Source: Pirellulaceae bacterium
Lineage (GTDB): Bacteria; Planctomycetota; Planctomycetia; Pirellulales; Pirellulaceae
Assembly (NCBI GenBank): GCA_020846515.1
Contig: JADLDX010000784.1
Span: forward strand, 1-7,107
Direction: 5' to 3'
DNA length: 7,107 nt
The notes under the pieces are model-generated. The model was not told the origin of the DNA and searched no databases. It saw nothing but the letters and a program-made list of their open reading frames with translations. Positions 1-6,794 of the stretch are shown here, one piece after another; position 1 is the stretch's first letter; every line of letters begins with the position of its first letter. Both the position numbers and the translations under genes were made by a program.

Positions 1-3000
1 GAAGAGCACAAGCATCCGCGCATCTTCGCCTTCTTTCCCATCGCCCTATTGAGTGTCCAGTTCTTGACCTTGGTATCGACCAAGACTCTGTCTGTCATAC
101 CCGTTGAGTGGTTGGGTATGGGGTGTGTGATGATGTCAGCCACCATCTTATTGACAGCGCGCACGGTAGCCGAAGTGTTTCGAAAGCGAACCGGCAACCT
201 GGTGCGGCCGTTGCCGTGGAACCTGGTTGTCCCTCTCCTGATTGGTTTACTAGTGTTGGTGGCTGGTGTGGTCGTATCTGGGTTCGGTTTCTCTTTGATT
301 GGTTCAACCACCAAAGCACTGCCACCCACCGCCTTAGTTGCGGGCGGCCTGCTCGTGTTAGTGGCCTTGGATACGGGTGTCAGCGGTTTTGCTTGGGGAG
401 CTCTCTTGCTGCTGACTGTGGCTTATCAAACCTGTCCCACGCTGGTTAGTGGTCTGATTCAAACCCTGAAACACTCTGCGGCCCAAGCGGTGAACGAAGC
501 ACGACTGCCTGTCGCGTTTTATGGCATTACCTATCTGCCACTGATCGTAGTATTGATGTTGGCTGGCAATGCAGTGCAACGCTGTAGCCTGCCAGCCCAT
601 TCGCGCGGTTGGGGGCGACTGGCAGTCTTCGTAATGCCTCTACGTAAATTTGCGACGTTGTTGACCGTATGCTTGTTCGTCTTAGCGCTCCTCAATCTGA
701 AAGCGATCAGTATTGTCAGCCTGCTGGATATTCCCCTGCTGCTGTGCATGGCCGTCCTGTTTCAAGATCGACGATTCGGTTACGGCGCGCTGGGATGTTC
801 AGTAATAGCCAGCGTGCTGTTTGTGCCGCTGGTGCGAGCCATGGGTTGGTGGGACTTGTCGCCAGCACACATATTGACCTCCGCAGTGGGTATGTCCATG
901 TTCTTAATCGCAACGCCATGGCTTGATCGGGCCGTAGTTCGTATTCCCAGACCAAGCCCAAGCAATCGTGATCCGCTGGGCTTGTTGAGGGCTCCTACCA
1001 AACATATGGCTGTGTGTTTGTTGGCTGGCATCGGGCTGGCACTGGCCGCCGCGGTGGTTTGGATGGGCGCAGCGATCTTGGCTTTGCCCTCCATTTCAAT
1101 GCTCTCGGGATTGCAGTTGGTACTGGTCTTGGCAGCGATTCTATGGGCCACCGTACGTACGCAAGACTACTACGTGGCCTGCACATTCTGGTTAACACTC
1201 GGTGCTGGAGGGCTGGTCCTGTTAGCCAGGCAAGATTACCCGGTAGACAGACTTCTCAATGGAGCGTTGATCGGGGTTGCCCTGGTCTCGTTGGGCAGTG
1301 CCATGGTGATGCTGACGATTAAACGTCGGCTGGGCGCTATCGATTGGTCGCGAGTGCGGAACCTGTCGACTTCCAACTTCTGCGTAACGGCTAATACTTC
1401 TAACACTTCGAAAAATACTCTAGTCAGTGTGCCACTTGGACTTGCACGAGATGCATCCGAGACAGATGACTGGTTGGTGGCTGTGATCCCGGCGATACCT
1501 ATCTCGTCTGCGGCGATTGCACCAAGTCAGACTGAATCTATGAGCGGCCAGGGCCTGACGATGGCGATCTTAGCGGTGGCGCTAAGTGATCTGAGTTTCG
1601 CGCTGGCTGGGTGCCTGGCCGCTCTTTATTGTTTTCCACAGTTGCTAGTGACCAATGCCTTGGCGGCACCGATATTGATTCCGATAGGTCTGAGTTGCAT
1701 GATGGCCTGGAGTGTGGCGCTGGCCTGGCTCTTTCGCAGTCGTTGGTTGGGTGGTATCAGTGCCACATGGTTACCGTTATGGGCATCCGCGATGGTTCAG
1801 GCTTACTCAATTGAGCTTGGACTGAATAGCGTGAATCCGTTTTCATTGCAGGCTGGGGCTTGGATGCTGACGGCAGCCAGTCTAACGCTGGTCACCTTCA
1901 CACGTTCAGCGCAGCCTTGGCGCACGATGTCGCAAGTGGCACAGGTGTGGGTAGCGATCGCCACGATGATCAGTCTGCTGAATGCCGATCCGCTGTTTCG
2001 AATCATCGGTCTATCAGGCTTGGCGATCGCCTGCCTGATCCATCAATGGATGCTCTTGCGTATACCAGCAACACTGGTTGCCATCCTGGCCAATCTGCAC
2101 CTGTTCATCCTTGTCCTGTACTTCGGCGGAGTAGAAGGCTGGTTCTATCAATGGCCGTTCAGTCTACAATTGCCAACGGCTTTGACCTACCTCTTTCCAG
2201 TATTGGCGTTGAGCATCGGGGTATTCGATTTGCGTCGCCTGCGGCTCGAGCCAAATGTTTGTCAAGCTTGGTCGTTTTGTATACGCAGTCTGTGGATGTT
2301 GATGGGATTAGGCGCGTTCGTGGCCAGCCATCAATTGTCTGGTGCGTTGCCTTGGTTTGTCGCGGGCTTTGTTGTGTACGCAGTGATCGAATTCACGCAA
2401 GCCGTGCGCCATCAAACAGAACGTTTTGTATGGACAGGACTGGCCGGTCTGGTCGCATTGGGACTGTGGCTGGTCAAAGTCGATGTCATTGAATTAGGCA
2501 TGGGTGTCAGCCAGATCGCGTTGGCGGTCGCCTCAGGCATCGGCTTGTTGTTGGCTCATCTGCTGGCTGATGGAGGCAAATCATCTGAGTCGGGTACGGA
2601 GTTCAACAACCTGGCAATGCGTCCGCGACATGGTTGGCAAGTTTTTGCGGGACCCATGTTGTGGATCGGTATGGTCTGCCCCGGTGTACTGACTGCGATG
2701 GCCGTGATGCGCATGCTGACCGATGCGGCCGCCATCGAGCCGATCAACACGTTGACGATGTTAGCGGCGGCTGTGGTTTACTTTCATCAAGGTCTGATTC
2801 GCAAACAACGTGGCTATATCGTGTTGGCCACGGTGATCATGAACGCAGCTTTGATGTTTACCTGGCGTGGATTTGGGTTTCATGATGTGCAGCTTTACTG
2901 TGTGCCAGTGGGACTCTCGCTGATCGGTCTGGTGCAATTGCTCAAACGAGAATTACCGACCAGCGCACATAATCCGCTGCGTTACGCGGGAGCCTTGGTC

Positions 3001-3321
3001 GTCTTGGTGTCACCGCTGTTCCAGATTATGGATGGCAGTTGGTTACATCTGATTACGCTGCTGGCGCTGAGCGTGCTGGTGATACTGCTAGCGATTGGTT
3101 TACGACTCCGAGCGTTGATCCATACCGGAACCGCGTTCTTGCTGGCCGACCTGGTGATGATGGTGGTGCGTTCCACGCACGACTATCCGAGTTTGCTGTG
3201 GATCAGCGGTTTAGCGCTGGGTGTGGCCGTGATCGTCCTGGCAGCGGTCTGCGAGCGTCATCGTGAACAGTTGCTGTCGCGCATTCGCCTGTTATCAGCC
3301 GAATTGGCGACATGGAATTGA
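1..3321 (+). CDS. Giant polytopic membrane protein, 5'-truncated by window edge
   Basis: I do not recognise a named family. The frame is open from base 1 with no stop before the first possible internal start (TTG at 49), and the codons before it (EEHKHPRIFAFFPIALL) already read as membrane-protein sequence, so the real start lies upstream. The visible 1,106 residues contain roughly 30-34 hydrophobic stretches. Two hydrophilic breaks stand out: about residues 441-518 (Ser/Thr/Asn-rich, with TSNFCVTANTSNTSKNT) and about 857-881. A short charged tail (CERHREQLLSRIRLLSAELATWN, split by no obvious motif, residues 1084-1106) follows the last membrane segment and may be a cytoplasmic helix. No catalytic motif, transporter signature or repeated domain is evident. 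The last ~150 residues resemble the ends of large hypothetical membrane proteins that I recall from planctomycetes; that is memory, not a search. Location in the inner membrane is inferred. Existence of the gene is very secure; its function is unknown. Confidence 0.9.
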   Translation, partial: EEHKHPRIFAFFPIALLSVQFLTLVSTKTLSVIPVEWLGMGCVMMSATILLTARTVAEVFRKRTGNLVRPLPWNLVVPLLIGLLVLVAGVVVSGFGFSLIGSTTKALPPTALVAGGLLVLVALDTGVSGFAWGALLLLTVAYQTCPTLVSGLIQTLKHSAAQAVNEARLPVAFYGITYLPLIVVLMLAGNAVQRCSLPAHSRGWGRLAVFVMPLRKFATLLTVCLFVLALLNLKAISIVSLLDIPLLLCMAVLFQDRRFGYGALGCSVIASVLFVPLVRAMGWWDLSPAHILTSAVGMSMFLIATPWLDRAVVRIPRPSPSNRDPLGLLRAPTKHMAVCLLAGIGLALAAAVVWMGAAILALPSISMLSGLQLVLVLAAILWATVRTQDYYVACTFWLTLGAGGLVLLARQDYPVDRLLNGALIGVALVSLGSAMVMLTIKRRLGAIDWSRVRNLSTSNFCVTANTSNTSKNTLVSVPLGLARDASETDDWLVAVIPAIPISSAAIAPSQTESMSGQGLTMAILAVALSDLSFALAGCLAALYCFPQLLVTNALAAPILIPIGLSCMMAWSVALAWLFRSRWLGGISATWLPLWASAMVQAYSIELGLNSVNPFSLQAGAWMLTAASLTLVTFTRSAQPWRTMSQVAQVWVAIATMISLLNADPLFRIIGLSGLAIACLIHQWMLLRIPATLVAILANLHLFILVLYFGGVEGWFYQWPFSLQLPTALTYLFPVLALSIGVFDLRRLRLEPNVCQAWSFCIRSLWMLMGLGAFVASHQLSGALPWFVAGFVVYAVIEFTQAVRHQTERFVWTGLAGLVALGLWLVKVDVIELGMGVSQIALAVASGIGLLLAHLLADGGKSSESGTEFNNLAMRPRHGWQVFAGPMLWIGMVCPGVLTAMAVMRMLTDAAAIEPINTLTMLAAAVVYFHQGLIRKQRGYIVLATVIMNAALMFTWRGFGFHDVQLYCVPVGLSLIGLVQLLKRELPTSAHNPLRYAGALVVLVSPLFQIMDGSWLHLITLLALSVLVILLAIGLRLRALIHTGTAFLLADLVMMVVRSTHDYPSLLWISGLALGVAVIVLAAVCERHREQLLSRIRLLSAELATWN

Positions 3322-3324
3322 ACC

Positions 3325-3385
3325 ATGTAGCCCCGGCACTCCGTGACGGGGATTGATGACGAGTCGCGGAGCGACTCGTCTACAT
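3325..3385. repeat. Composite palindromic element: terminal inverted repeat enclosing two hairpins
   Basis: The element starts with ATGTAG (3325-3330) and ends with its exact reverse complement CTACAT (3380-3385). Inside are two hairpins. The first spans 3331-3351, with arms CCCCG-g-CAC and GTG-a-CGGGG around TCC. The second spans 3358-3380, with 10-bp perfect arms around GGA. The two loops are reverse complements of each other, and both hairpins share a C(A/G)C-GGA-G(T/C)G core when read on opposite strands. As single-stranded DNA or RNA this would fold as a three-way junction. It begins three bases after the stop of the membrane-protein gene. It resembles REPIN/MITE-like intergenic repeats. 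There is no T-run, so a rho-independent terminator is not supported. Confidence 0.6.
3358..3380 (+). repeat. Palindromic repeat copy A (perfect 10-bp stem)
   Basis: The arms GACGAGTCGC and GCGACTCGTC pair perfectly around the trinucleotide GGA. The copy is followed by TACATAAG. It forms the right half of the composite element at 3325-3385. It is in the same orientation as copies B and C, judged by the GGA loop and the conserved (C/T)TAC flank. Confidence 0.8.
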
Positions 3386-3390
3386 AAGAC

Positions 3391-3411
3391 ACGAGTCGCG
3401 GAGCGATTCGT
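3391..3411 (+). repeat. Palindromic repeat copy B
   Basis: The left arm ACGAGTCGC and loop GGA are identical to copy A; the right arm is GCGATTCGT, with one C-to-T change that leaves a G-T pair in the stem. It starts exactly 32 bases after the equivalent base of copy A (3359) and is followed by CTACGTGAAG, similar to the flank of the other copies. It lies about 50 bases upstream of the PspA start codon. It is too far from the following T-rich stretch (3422-3430) to be a standard terminator. Confidence 0.8.
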
Positions 3412-3446
3412 CTACGTGAAGTTTTGTTTTGATTAACTTTTGAAAA

Positions 3447-3451
3447 AAAGG
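3447..3451 (+). promoter_or_regulatory. Ribosome binding site for the PspA-family gene
   Basis: AAAGG lies nine bases before the ATG at 3461. It decides the start: the in-frame TTG at 3440 lies upstream of this site and would add seven residues (LKKRYFA if read as Leu) absent from PspA-family N-termini. Confidence 0.6.
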
Positions 3452-3460
3452 TACTTTGCT

Positions 3461-4153
3461 ATGAGTTGGTTAAGTCAGTTCAGTTTGGTGATGCGTTCGA
3501 GTATTACATCGCTGCGTGAGACAGTCGAAGATCCTGAGCGGATGCTGTATCAATTGATCATTGATATGGAGAACGAAATGGATCGCGTACGTCGAAGTGT
3601 GGCTGAGGCGGTGGCCGATGAGATCTTGATGCGGAAGAGATTGGATCGTGAACGCGGGGATGCGGAGAGTTGGTCGCAGCGAGCGATGGCGGCGATGAAA
3701 CGCAACTCTGAAGATTCGGCCAGGCAAGCTTTGGAGCTGAAACTGGCGGCTACCGCGCGAGCTGACAAGCTAGCTGAGGAACATGCCAAGCAGCAGTCCG
3801 AAGTGGCGAAGCTGCAATCGGCCGTGCGCGATTTGGAGGACAAGATTCGTCAAGCCAAGCAGAAGAAGACCATGCTCTCGGCGCGGATGGCTCGGGCGTC
3901 TTCAACTCAGAAGATTAATGAAGCCTTGGAGCGCACGCACAGTCAATCTGCGTTTGCCCAGTTTCGCAGGTTCGAAGAAAAGGTCGAACGCCAAGAAGCT
4001 TTGGGCGAAGCCTACGACCGCATGGACGGCAAAGATCCCGATGCCGCTGAACTGGAACGCGAAATGGAAGCCATGGAACGCAAGGAACAGCTGGCCGCTG
4101 AGCTAGCGGCTCTTAAGGCCCAAGTTGTGGCTCCCGCATCTACTTCGGAATGA
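3461..4153 (+). CDS. PspA/IM30 (Vipp1-like) family membrane-stress protein
   Basis: This is a 230-residue, almost wholly helical protein. Its N-terminus MSWLSQFSLVMRSSITSLRE is a short amphipathic helix, followed by the family hallmark EDPERML at residues 23-29, with the conserved proline at 25, and then long charged coiled coil to about residue 220. Length and layout match PspA/IM30 proteins, which belong to the ESCRT-III superfamily and form rods or rings that bind and stabilise the cytoplasmic face of the inner membrane. The N-terminal helix is the expected membrane anchor. The C-terminal tail (AELAALKAQVVAPASTSE) is short, with no clear Vipp1-type extra helix. I chose the ATG at 3461 over an upstream TTG because of the AAAGG site and family alignment. 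The stop overlaps the next ATG (ATGA at 4150), implying translational coupling. Family assignment is strong; whether it behaves as PspA, Vipp1 or a YjfJ-like paralogue cannot be told from sequence alone, so no symbol is given. Confidence 0.93.
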   Translation: MSWLSQFSLVMRSSITSLRETVEDPERMLYQLIIDMENEMDRVRRSVAEAVADEILMRKRLDRERGDAESWSQRAMAAMKRNSEDSARQALELKLAATARADKLAEEHAKQQSEVAKLQSAVRDLEDKIRQAKQKKTMLSARMARASSTQKINEALERTHSQSAFAQFRRFEEKVERQEALGEAYDRMDGKDPDAAELEREMEAMERKEQLAAELAALKAQVVAPASTSE

Positions 4154-4533
4154 GGAATCACGCGATGGCTGGGAGTGTCCTTGAGTCGCTGCGGCAGCTG
4201 GTGCATAGTTGGTGGCGTATCGATCGGGTACGCGTGGCCAAGTGCACCGGCCGCCTGCTGGAGTTAGTGCCCGGCGATCGCTTGCTGGTCCTGGGCCAGT
4301 TGTGGCTGGTCATCGGGCGCATCGAATACCCCATTGATCAAGAGGGTGCGCCGATTGATTCCGCGCGCCGATCGGGTGTCGTGTATGAATTGCGCAATCA
4401 AGTGGTGGAGTACTCCGGTCGCTGTTGCTTGCATGTTCTGCTGGGAGAAAAGGGCCTGGAACGCGTTTGGTTGGAAACGGAGGAACGCGGTCAGTCGCTC
4501 TGGGAGGATGAGATAGTTGTGTTGGATGGATAG
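4150..4533 (+). CDS. Small soluble protein, DUF4178-like, coupled to PspA
   Basis: This 127-residue protein has no signal peptide or membrane helix, although it has a Trp-rich amphipathic N-terminal part (LVHSWWRIDRV). It appears beta-rich: a LVPGDRLLVLGQLWLVIGRI stretch at about residues 39-58 (PGD at 41-43), then GRIEY, and a closing VWLETEERGQSLWEDEIVVLD at 106-126. The pattern of a PGD turn, a 'V.GRI.Y' strand and a terminal 'WLE.E' segment resembles DUF4178 proteins, which I recall as neighbours of PspA homologues; this needs a profile search. Its ATG overlaps the stop of the PspA gene (ATGA). An alternative start at 4165 (MAGSVLESL) has a better ribosome site, GAGG at 4152-4155, nine bases upstream, and would shorten the protein by five residues. 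Two adjacent cysteines (SGRCCLHV) are not part of a recognisable metal motif. The gene is secure, the function is unknown. Confidence 0.8.
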   Translation: MRNHAMAGSVLESLRQLVHSWWRIDRVRVAKCTGRLLELVPGDRLLVLGQLWLVIGRIEYPIDQEGAPIDSARRSGVVYELRNQVVEYSGRCCLHVLLGEKGLERVWLETEERGQSLWEDEIVVLDG

Positions 4534-4568
4534 GTTCAACAAGGATGAAACACAACAGAGACGATGTG

Positions 4569-4582
4569 TCCGGCGAGCCGGA
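4569..4582. other. Small inverted repeat after the PspA cassette
   Basis: TCCGG and CCGGA flank CGAG, giving a five-base stem (six if the inner C-G pair is counted) 36 bases after the stop of the DUF4178-like gene. It is followed by AATTATT rather than a T-run, so it is at most a weak or factor-dependent end of the upstream transcript. Confidence 0.3.
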
Positions 4583-4601
4583 AATTATTGGAGGTGTCTT
4601 G

Positions 4602-4622
4602 ACGAGTCGCGGAGCGATTCGT
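4602..4622 (+). repeat. Palindromic repeat copy C
   Basis: It is identical over all 21 bases to copy B (left arm ACGAGTCGC, loop GGA, right arm GCGATTCGT). It is preceded by G like copy A and followed by TTACAGAAG, matching the flanks of A and B at most positions. It sits in the gap before the kinase gene, in the same orientation as the copies before the PspA gene. Confidence 0.8.
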
Positions 4623-4632
4623 TTACAGAAGC

Positions 4633-4638
4633 TATGAT
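4633..4638 (+). promoter_or_regulatory. Candidate -10 box giving a near-leaderless kinase mRNA
   Basis: TATGAT matches the TATAAT consensus at five of six positions. It would place transcription start near 4645, two bases before the kinase ATG. No Shine-Dalgarno sequence precedes that ATG, which fits a leaderless message. There is no good -35 box at the usual spacing; a TTGACG at 4599-4604 is 28 bases away, which is too far. This is a tentative call. Confidence 0.25.
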
Positions 4639-4646
4639 GTAGCCCT

Positions 4647-6794
4647 ATGGAAATATTCTCACAACTTGAACTGTTCCTTCTGGGCGTCGCCACAGTTTGT
4701 GACACTGTGCTGCTCCTGATCGTGCTGGAACGGATCAATCGTCCACAGGTGGCCGATTGGTTGTTTGGATTATTGTGTGGCTTGTGGTTAGTGCATTCGG
4801 CCAGTTTTTTAGAAGCCGTGTTGCGGGATACGCAGCATTTGGATTGGGTATTACAAGGTTGTGTGTTTGTCACTTGTTTGGGTTTAATGTGGCTGCCATC
4901 GGCCATGTTGCACGCGGCGCTGTGGCTGAACTTCGGTCGCAAACTCAATGAGAAGATTTATTGGTGGCTTTATCTGCCGTTGCTGGGATTGCTCTGGGTC
5001 ATACCGCGCATCTGGGGTAGCGCAGAGCCCACTTTGGCAAATGCAGCTGTGCTGGTAGCCAACTGGTACTTAGGTTGGGTAATGGTGGTCAATCTGCTGG
5101 CGATTGGTCTGTTCCTGCGCGTCAGGCGACGACTGATCAATCGCGGCGCGGCCGCGTTTTTCCCGCGATTGTCGGTGTTGTTGGCGCTTATGACGCTGAT
5201 GATTCTGGGCTACTTTCAAGTGCAGGGCCTGGCGGCGGTCGAGCCCTGGTGGCGGATGGCCTTGTTGCTTTCGCCCTTGTTGCCCGCTCTCTTGTTCGTA
5301 TGGTACTCACTCAGCCAACGCATGCTTCCGCTGGTTATGGAACGCACGCTGGGGTATGCGGCCTTTCTCGTCGTCTTGCTCTTGATGCATCGATTGTTGA
5401 TCGACCCGCTGGCCAGCGCCATGGAAAAGCGGGCCAAGCTGGACGTATTGTTGATCGAAGGTTGGTTGTTAATCGGTTTGATCTTGGTTTATCCACCGCT
5501 GCGCAAACGATTCCGCGAAGCGGTGCGGTATCTACTGAGCAGCAATGTGCATCAAATTCGACAAGTGACTCGCAACTTGTCGGTCGAGATGTCGCAGGTC
5601 GCCTGGCAATCGACCGACCAGTTAGTCGACTGGCTGACCGCCGCACTGCGCAATGGATTGGAAGTAGAGTCGGCACGCATTTGGCTGAGCCAAGATGGCA
5701 CGCGTGTGGAGGCTGGTTCACTCAATGGACGATCACAGTCTGAATCGAAGACTGAAATGCAATCGGCCGAGTTACAACAGATCGCTCAGACCCTGCACGA
5801 ACAGGCAGAGCCACTTTTGGTGCGAGGGCGGCGTTCGAACGCTTCGAGCGATGATGCATTAGCCCAACTCGGAGCCATGTGGGCGTTTCGTTTGCATTTT
5901 CGGTCGGTAAGGGGCGTTGTCTTGTTGGGACCACGCATGCGCAGCGATAGATTGGCGGACGAACAATTGACTGCGCTAGCGCTGCTATTCGATCAATTTG
6001 CGGCCACGTTGCATAACCGACAATTGGAAGTTCAACGTTTGCGAGCCGAACGGCAATCGATGCAGCAGGAGAAACTGTCGGTCCTGGGACTGATAGCCGG
6101 GTCATTGGCACATGAACTGCGCAATCCGCTGTCATCGATGCGCACGATTGCCACGCTCATGCAAGAGGATTTGGGACCAGCGCATCCGCACGCGCGCGAT
6201 GTGGGCATGATTGTCGACGAAGTAGATCGCTTGAATCAAACCACGCAACGCTTGCTAGACTACTCCCGTCCGGCCAATGACCAGCCCGATCGAGTCCAGC
6301 CAGATCGCGTGGTCACACGCTTGCTGTACATCTTGGAACAATTGGCTCGCGAGTATCGTGTGCGCTTGGAAACCAGTCTGGATGGCCAAGAGTTCAAAGT
6401 AGCCGCTTCGGATGCGACGCTCAGCGAGATTCTGTTCAACTTGATCAAGAACGCGATCGAAGCTGCTGGGACACCGCCCGGTGGTGTATCCACCGGCAGC
6501 GAACCATTGAGTGGTGGTTCTTCGGGTGGTCTACCTCCGCTCGGCGTAGTCCAAGTCCGCACCTGCATCATTGAGCAACAATTTCAGATTACTGTGCAAG
6601 ACAATGGACCAGGTATGGATGCCGAGATGCAAGCCTGTATGTTTGAGCCGTTTGTTACGGGCAAGAGCGACGGAACCGGGTTAGGTTTATACATTGTCAG
6701 TCAACGCGTTCAGGAGTTGGCTGGTACAATTCGATGCACGAGCGAACCTGGTGCAGGAACGCAATTTTGTGTCCAGTTGGCGACCTGTTCATGA
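4647..6794 (+). CDS. Membrane sensor histidine kinase (multi-TM, GAF-like, HisKA, HATPase)
   Basis: This 715-residue protein has about nine hydrophobic segments in residues 7-285, a GAF-like region at about 327-461, a short coiled coil, then a full kinase core. The H-box is HELRNPLSS with phospho-acceptor His489. The N-box is FNLIKNAIE with Asn602, the D-box is DNGPG at 652-656, the F-box is FEPF at 666-669 and the glycine box is GTGLGL at 676-681. All catalytic motifs are intact, so it should autophosphorylate and feed the adjacent regulator. A 7TM-like region plus GAF plus kinase recalls PrsK-type kinases of exosortase systems, but the H-box here is the ordinary HELRNP type, so I do not call it PrsK. 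A Gly/Ser/Pro-rich insert lies at about residues 609-632. The ATG at 4647 is the first start after an in-frame TGA at 4635 and lacks a Shine-Dalgarno. The stop overlaps the next gene by ATGA. The signal sensed is unknown. Confidence 0.93.
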   Translation: MEIFSQLELFLLGVATVCDTVLLLIVLERINRPQVADWLFGLLCGLWLVHSASFLEAVLRDTQHLDWVLQGCVFVTCLGLMWLPSAMLHAALWLNFGRKLNEKIYWWLYLPLLGLLWVIPRIWGSAEPTLANAAVLVANWYLGWVMVVNLLAIGLFLRVRRRLINRGAAAFFPRLSVLLALMTLMILGYFQVQGLAAVEPWWRMALLLSPLLPALLFVWYSLSQRMLPLVMERTLGYAAFLVVLLLMHRLLIDPLASAMEKRAKLDVLLIEGWLLIGLILVYPPLRKRFREAVRYLLSSNVHQIRQVTRNLSVEMSQVAWQSTDQLVDWLTAALRNGLEVESARIWLSQDGTRVEAGSLNGRSQSESKTEMQSAELQQIAQTLHEQAEPLLVRGRRSNASSDDALAQLGAMWAFRLHFRSVRGVVLLGPRMRSDRLADEQLTALALLFDQFAATLHNRQLEVQRLRAERQSMQQEKLSVLGLIAGSLAHELRNPLSSMRTIATLMQEDLGPAHPHARDVGMIVDEVDRLNQTTQRLLDYSRPANDQPDRVQPDRVVTRLLYILEQLAREYRVRLETSLDGQEFKVAASDATLSEILFNLIKNAIEAAGTPPGGVSTGSEPLSGGSSGGLPPLGVVQVRTCIIEQQFQITVQDNGPGMDAEMQACMFEPFVTGKSDGTGLGLYIVSQRVQELAGTIRCTSEPGAGTQFCVQLATCS
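6478..6520. repeat. Tandem inverted repeats inside the kinase ATP-binding domain
   Basis: Two adjacent inverted repeats occur in coding sequence. The first is CCGGTGG (6478-6484) with CCACCGG (6490-6496) around TGTAT. The second is GAACCA (6501-6506) with TGGTTC (6515-6520) around eight bases. A weaker third pair follows (GGTGG at 6525-6529 and CCTCC at 6534-6538, imperfect). Together they encode the low-complexity stretch TPPGGVSTGSEPLSGGSSGG, lying between the N-box helix and the strand VVQVRTCII. This placement suggests an in-frame insertion of a short repeat at a tolerant loop. Confidence 0.5.

Noticed and set aside
1860..2492. 210-residue + strand ORF within the membrane-protein gene
   Set aside because: It is a different frame of a strongly coding membrane protein. 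Its composition (Ser/Arg/Cys-rich, no domain pattern) is typical of a shadow frame.
3331..3351. Rho-independent terminator for the membrane-protein gene
   Set aside because: The stem has a mismatch and is followed by ATTGATGA rather than a T-run. The structure fits better as half of the composite repeat.
3359..3411. Two close palindromic repeats as a CRISPR array
   Set aside because: There are only two copies, with an 11-base gap, each a full palindrome, and a further copy lies over 1 kb away. There is no spacer series and no cas gene.
3322..3460. Sigma-54 (-24/-12) promoter for the PspA gene, as in enteric psp operons
   Set aside because: GGCAC occurs at 3335-3339 but there is no TTGC at the required distance, and it lies inside the palindrome. 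No other match was seen.
4545..4637. 30-residue ORF (MKHNRDDVSGEPEIIGG...) between the DUF4178-like gene and the kinase, in frame with the kinase
   Set aside because: Much of it is the palindrome copy and its flank read as codons, AAGG abuts the ATG with no spacing, and nothing supports a real product. A GGAGG at 4590-4594 serves no convincing start. Stop-codon read-through into the kinase is unsupported.
4310..4948. 212-residue - strand ORF across the gap before the kinase
   Set aside because: It lies antisense to two well-supported genes, spans the palindrome copy, and its Ser/Pro/His-rich sequence shows no family pattern.
5075..5743. 222-residue + strand ORF within the kinase gene
   Set aside because: It overlaps the membrane and GAF-like part of a clearly real kinase in another frame and has no recognisable features.
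4647..6794. Kinase as PrsK of an exosortase/PEP-CTERM system
   Set aside because: The domain order is similar, but the histidine motif is HELRNP rather than the PrsK-like VHDLKN form I recall, and no exosortase or PEP-CTERM gene is in the window.
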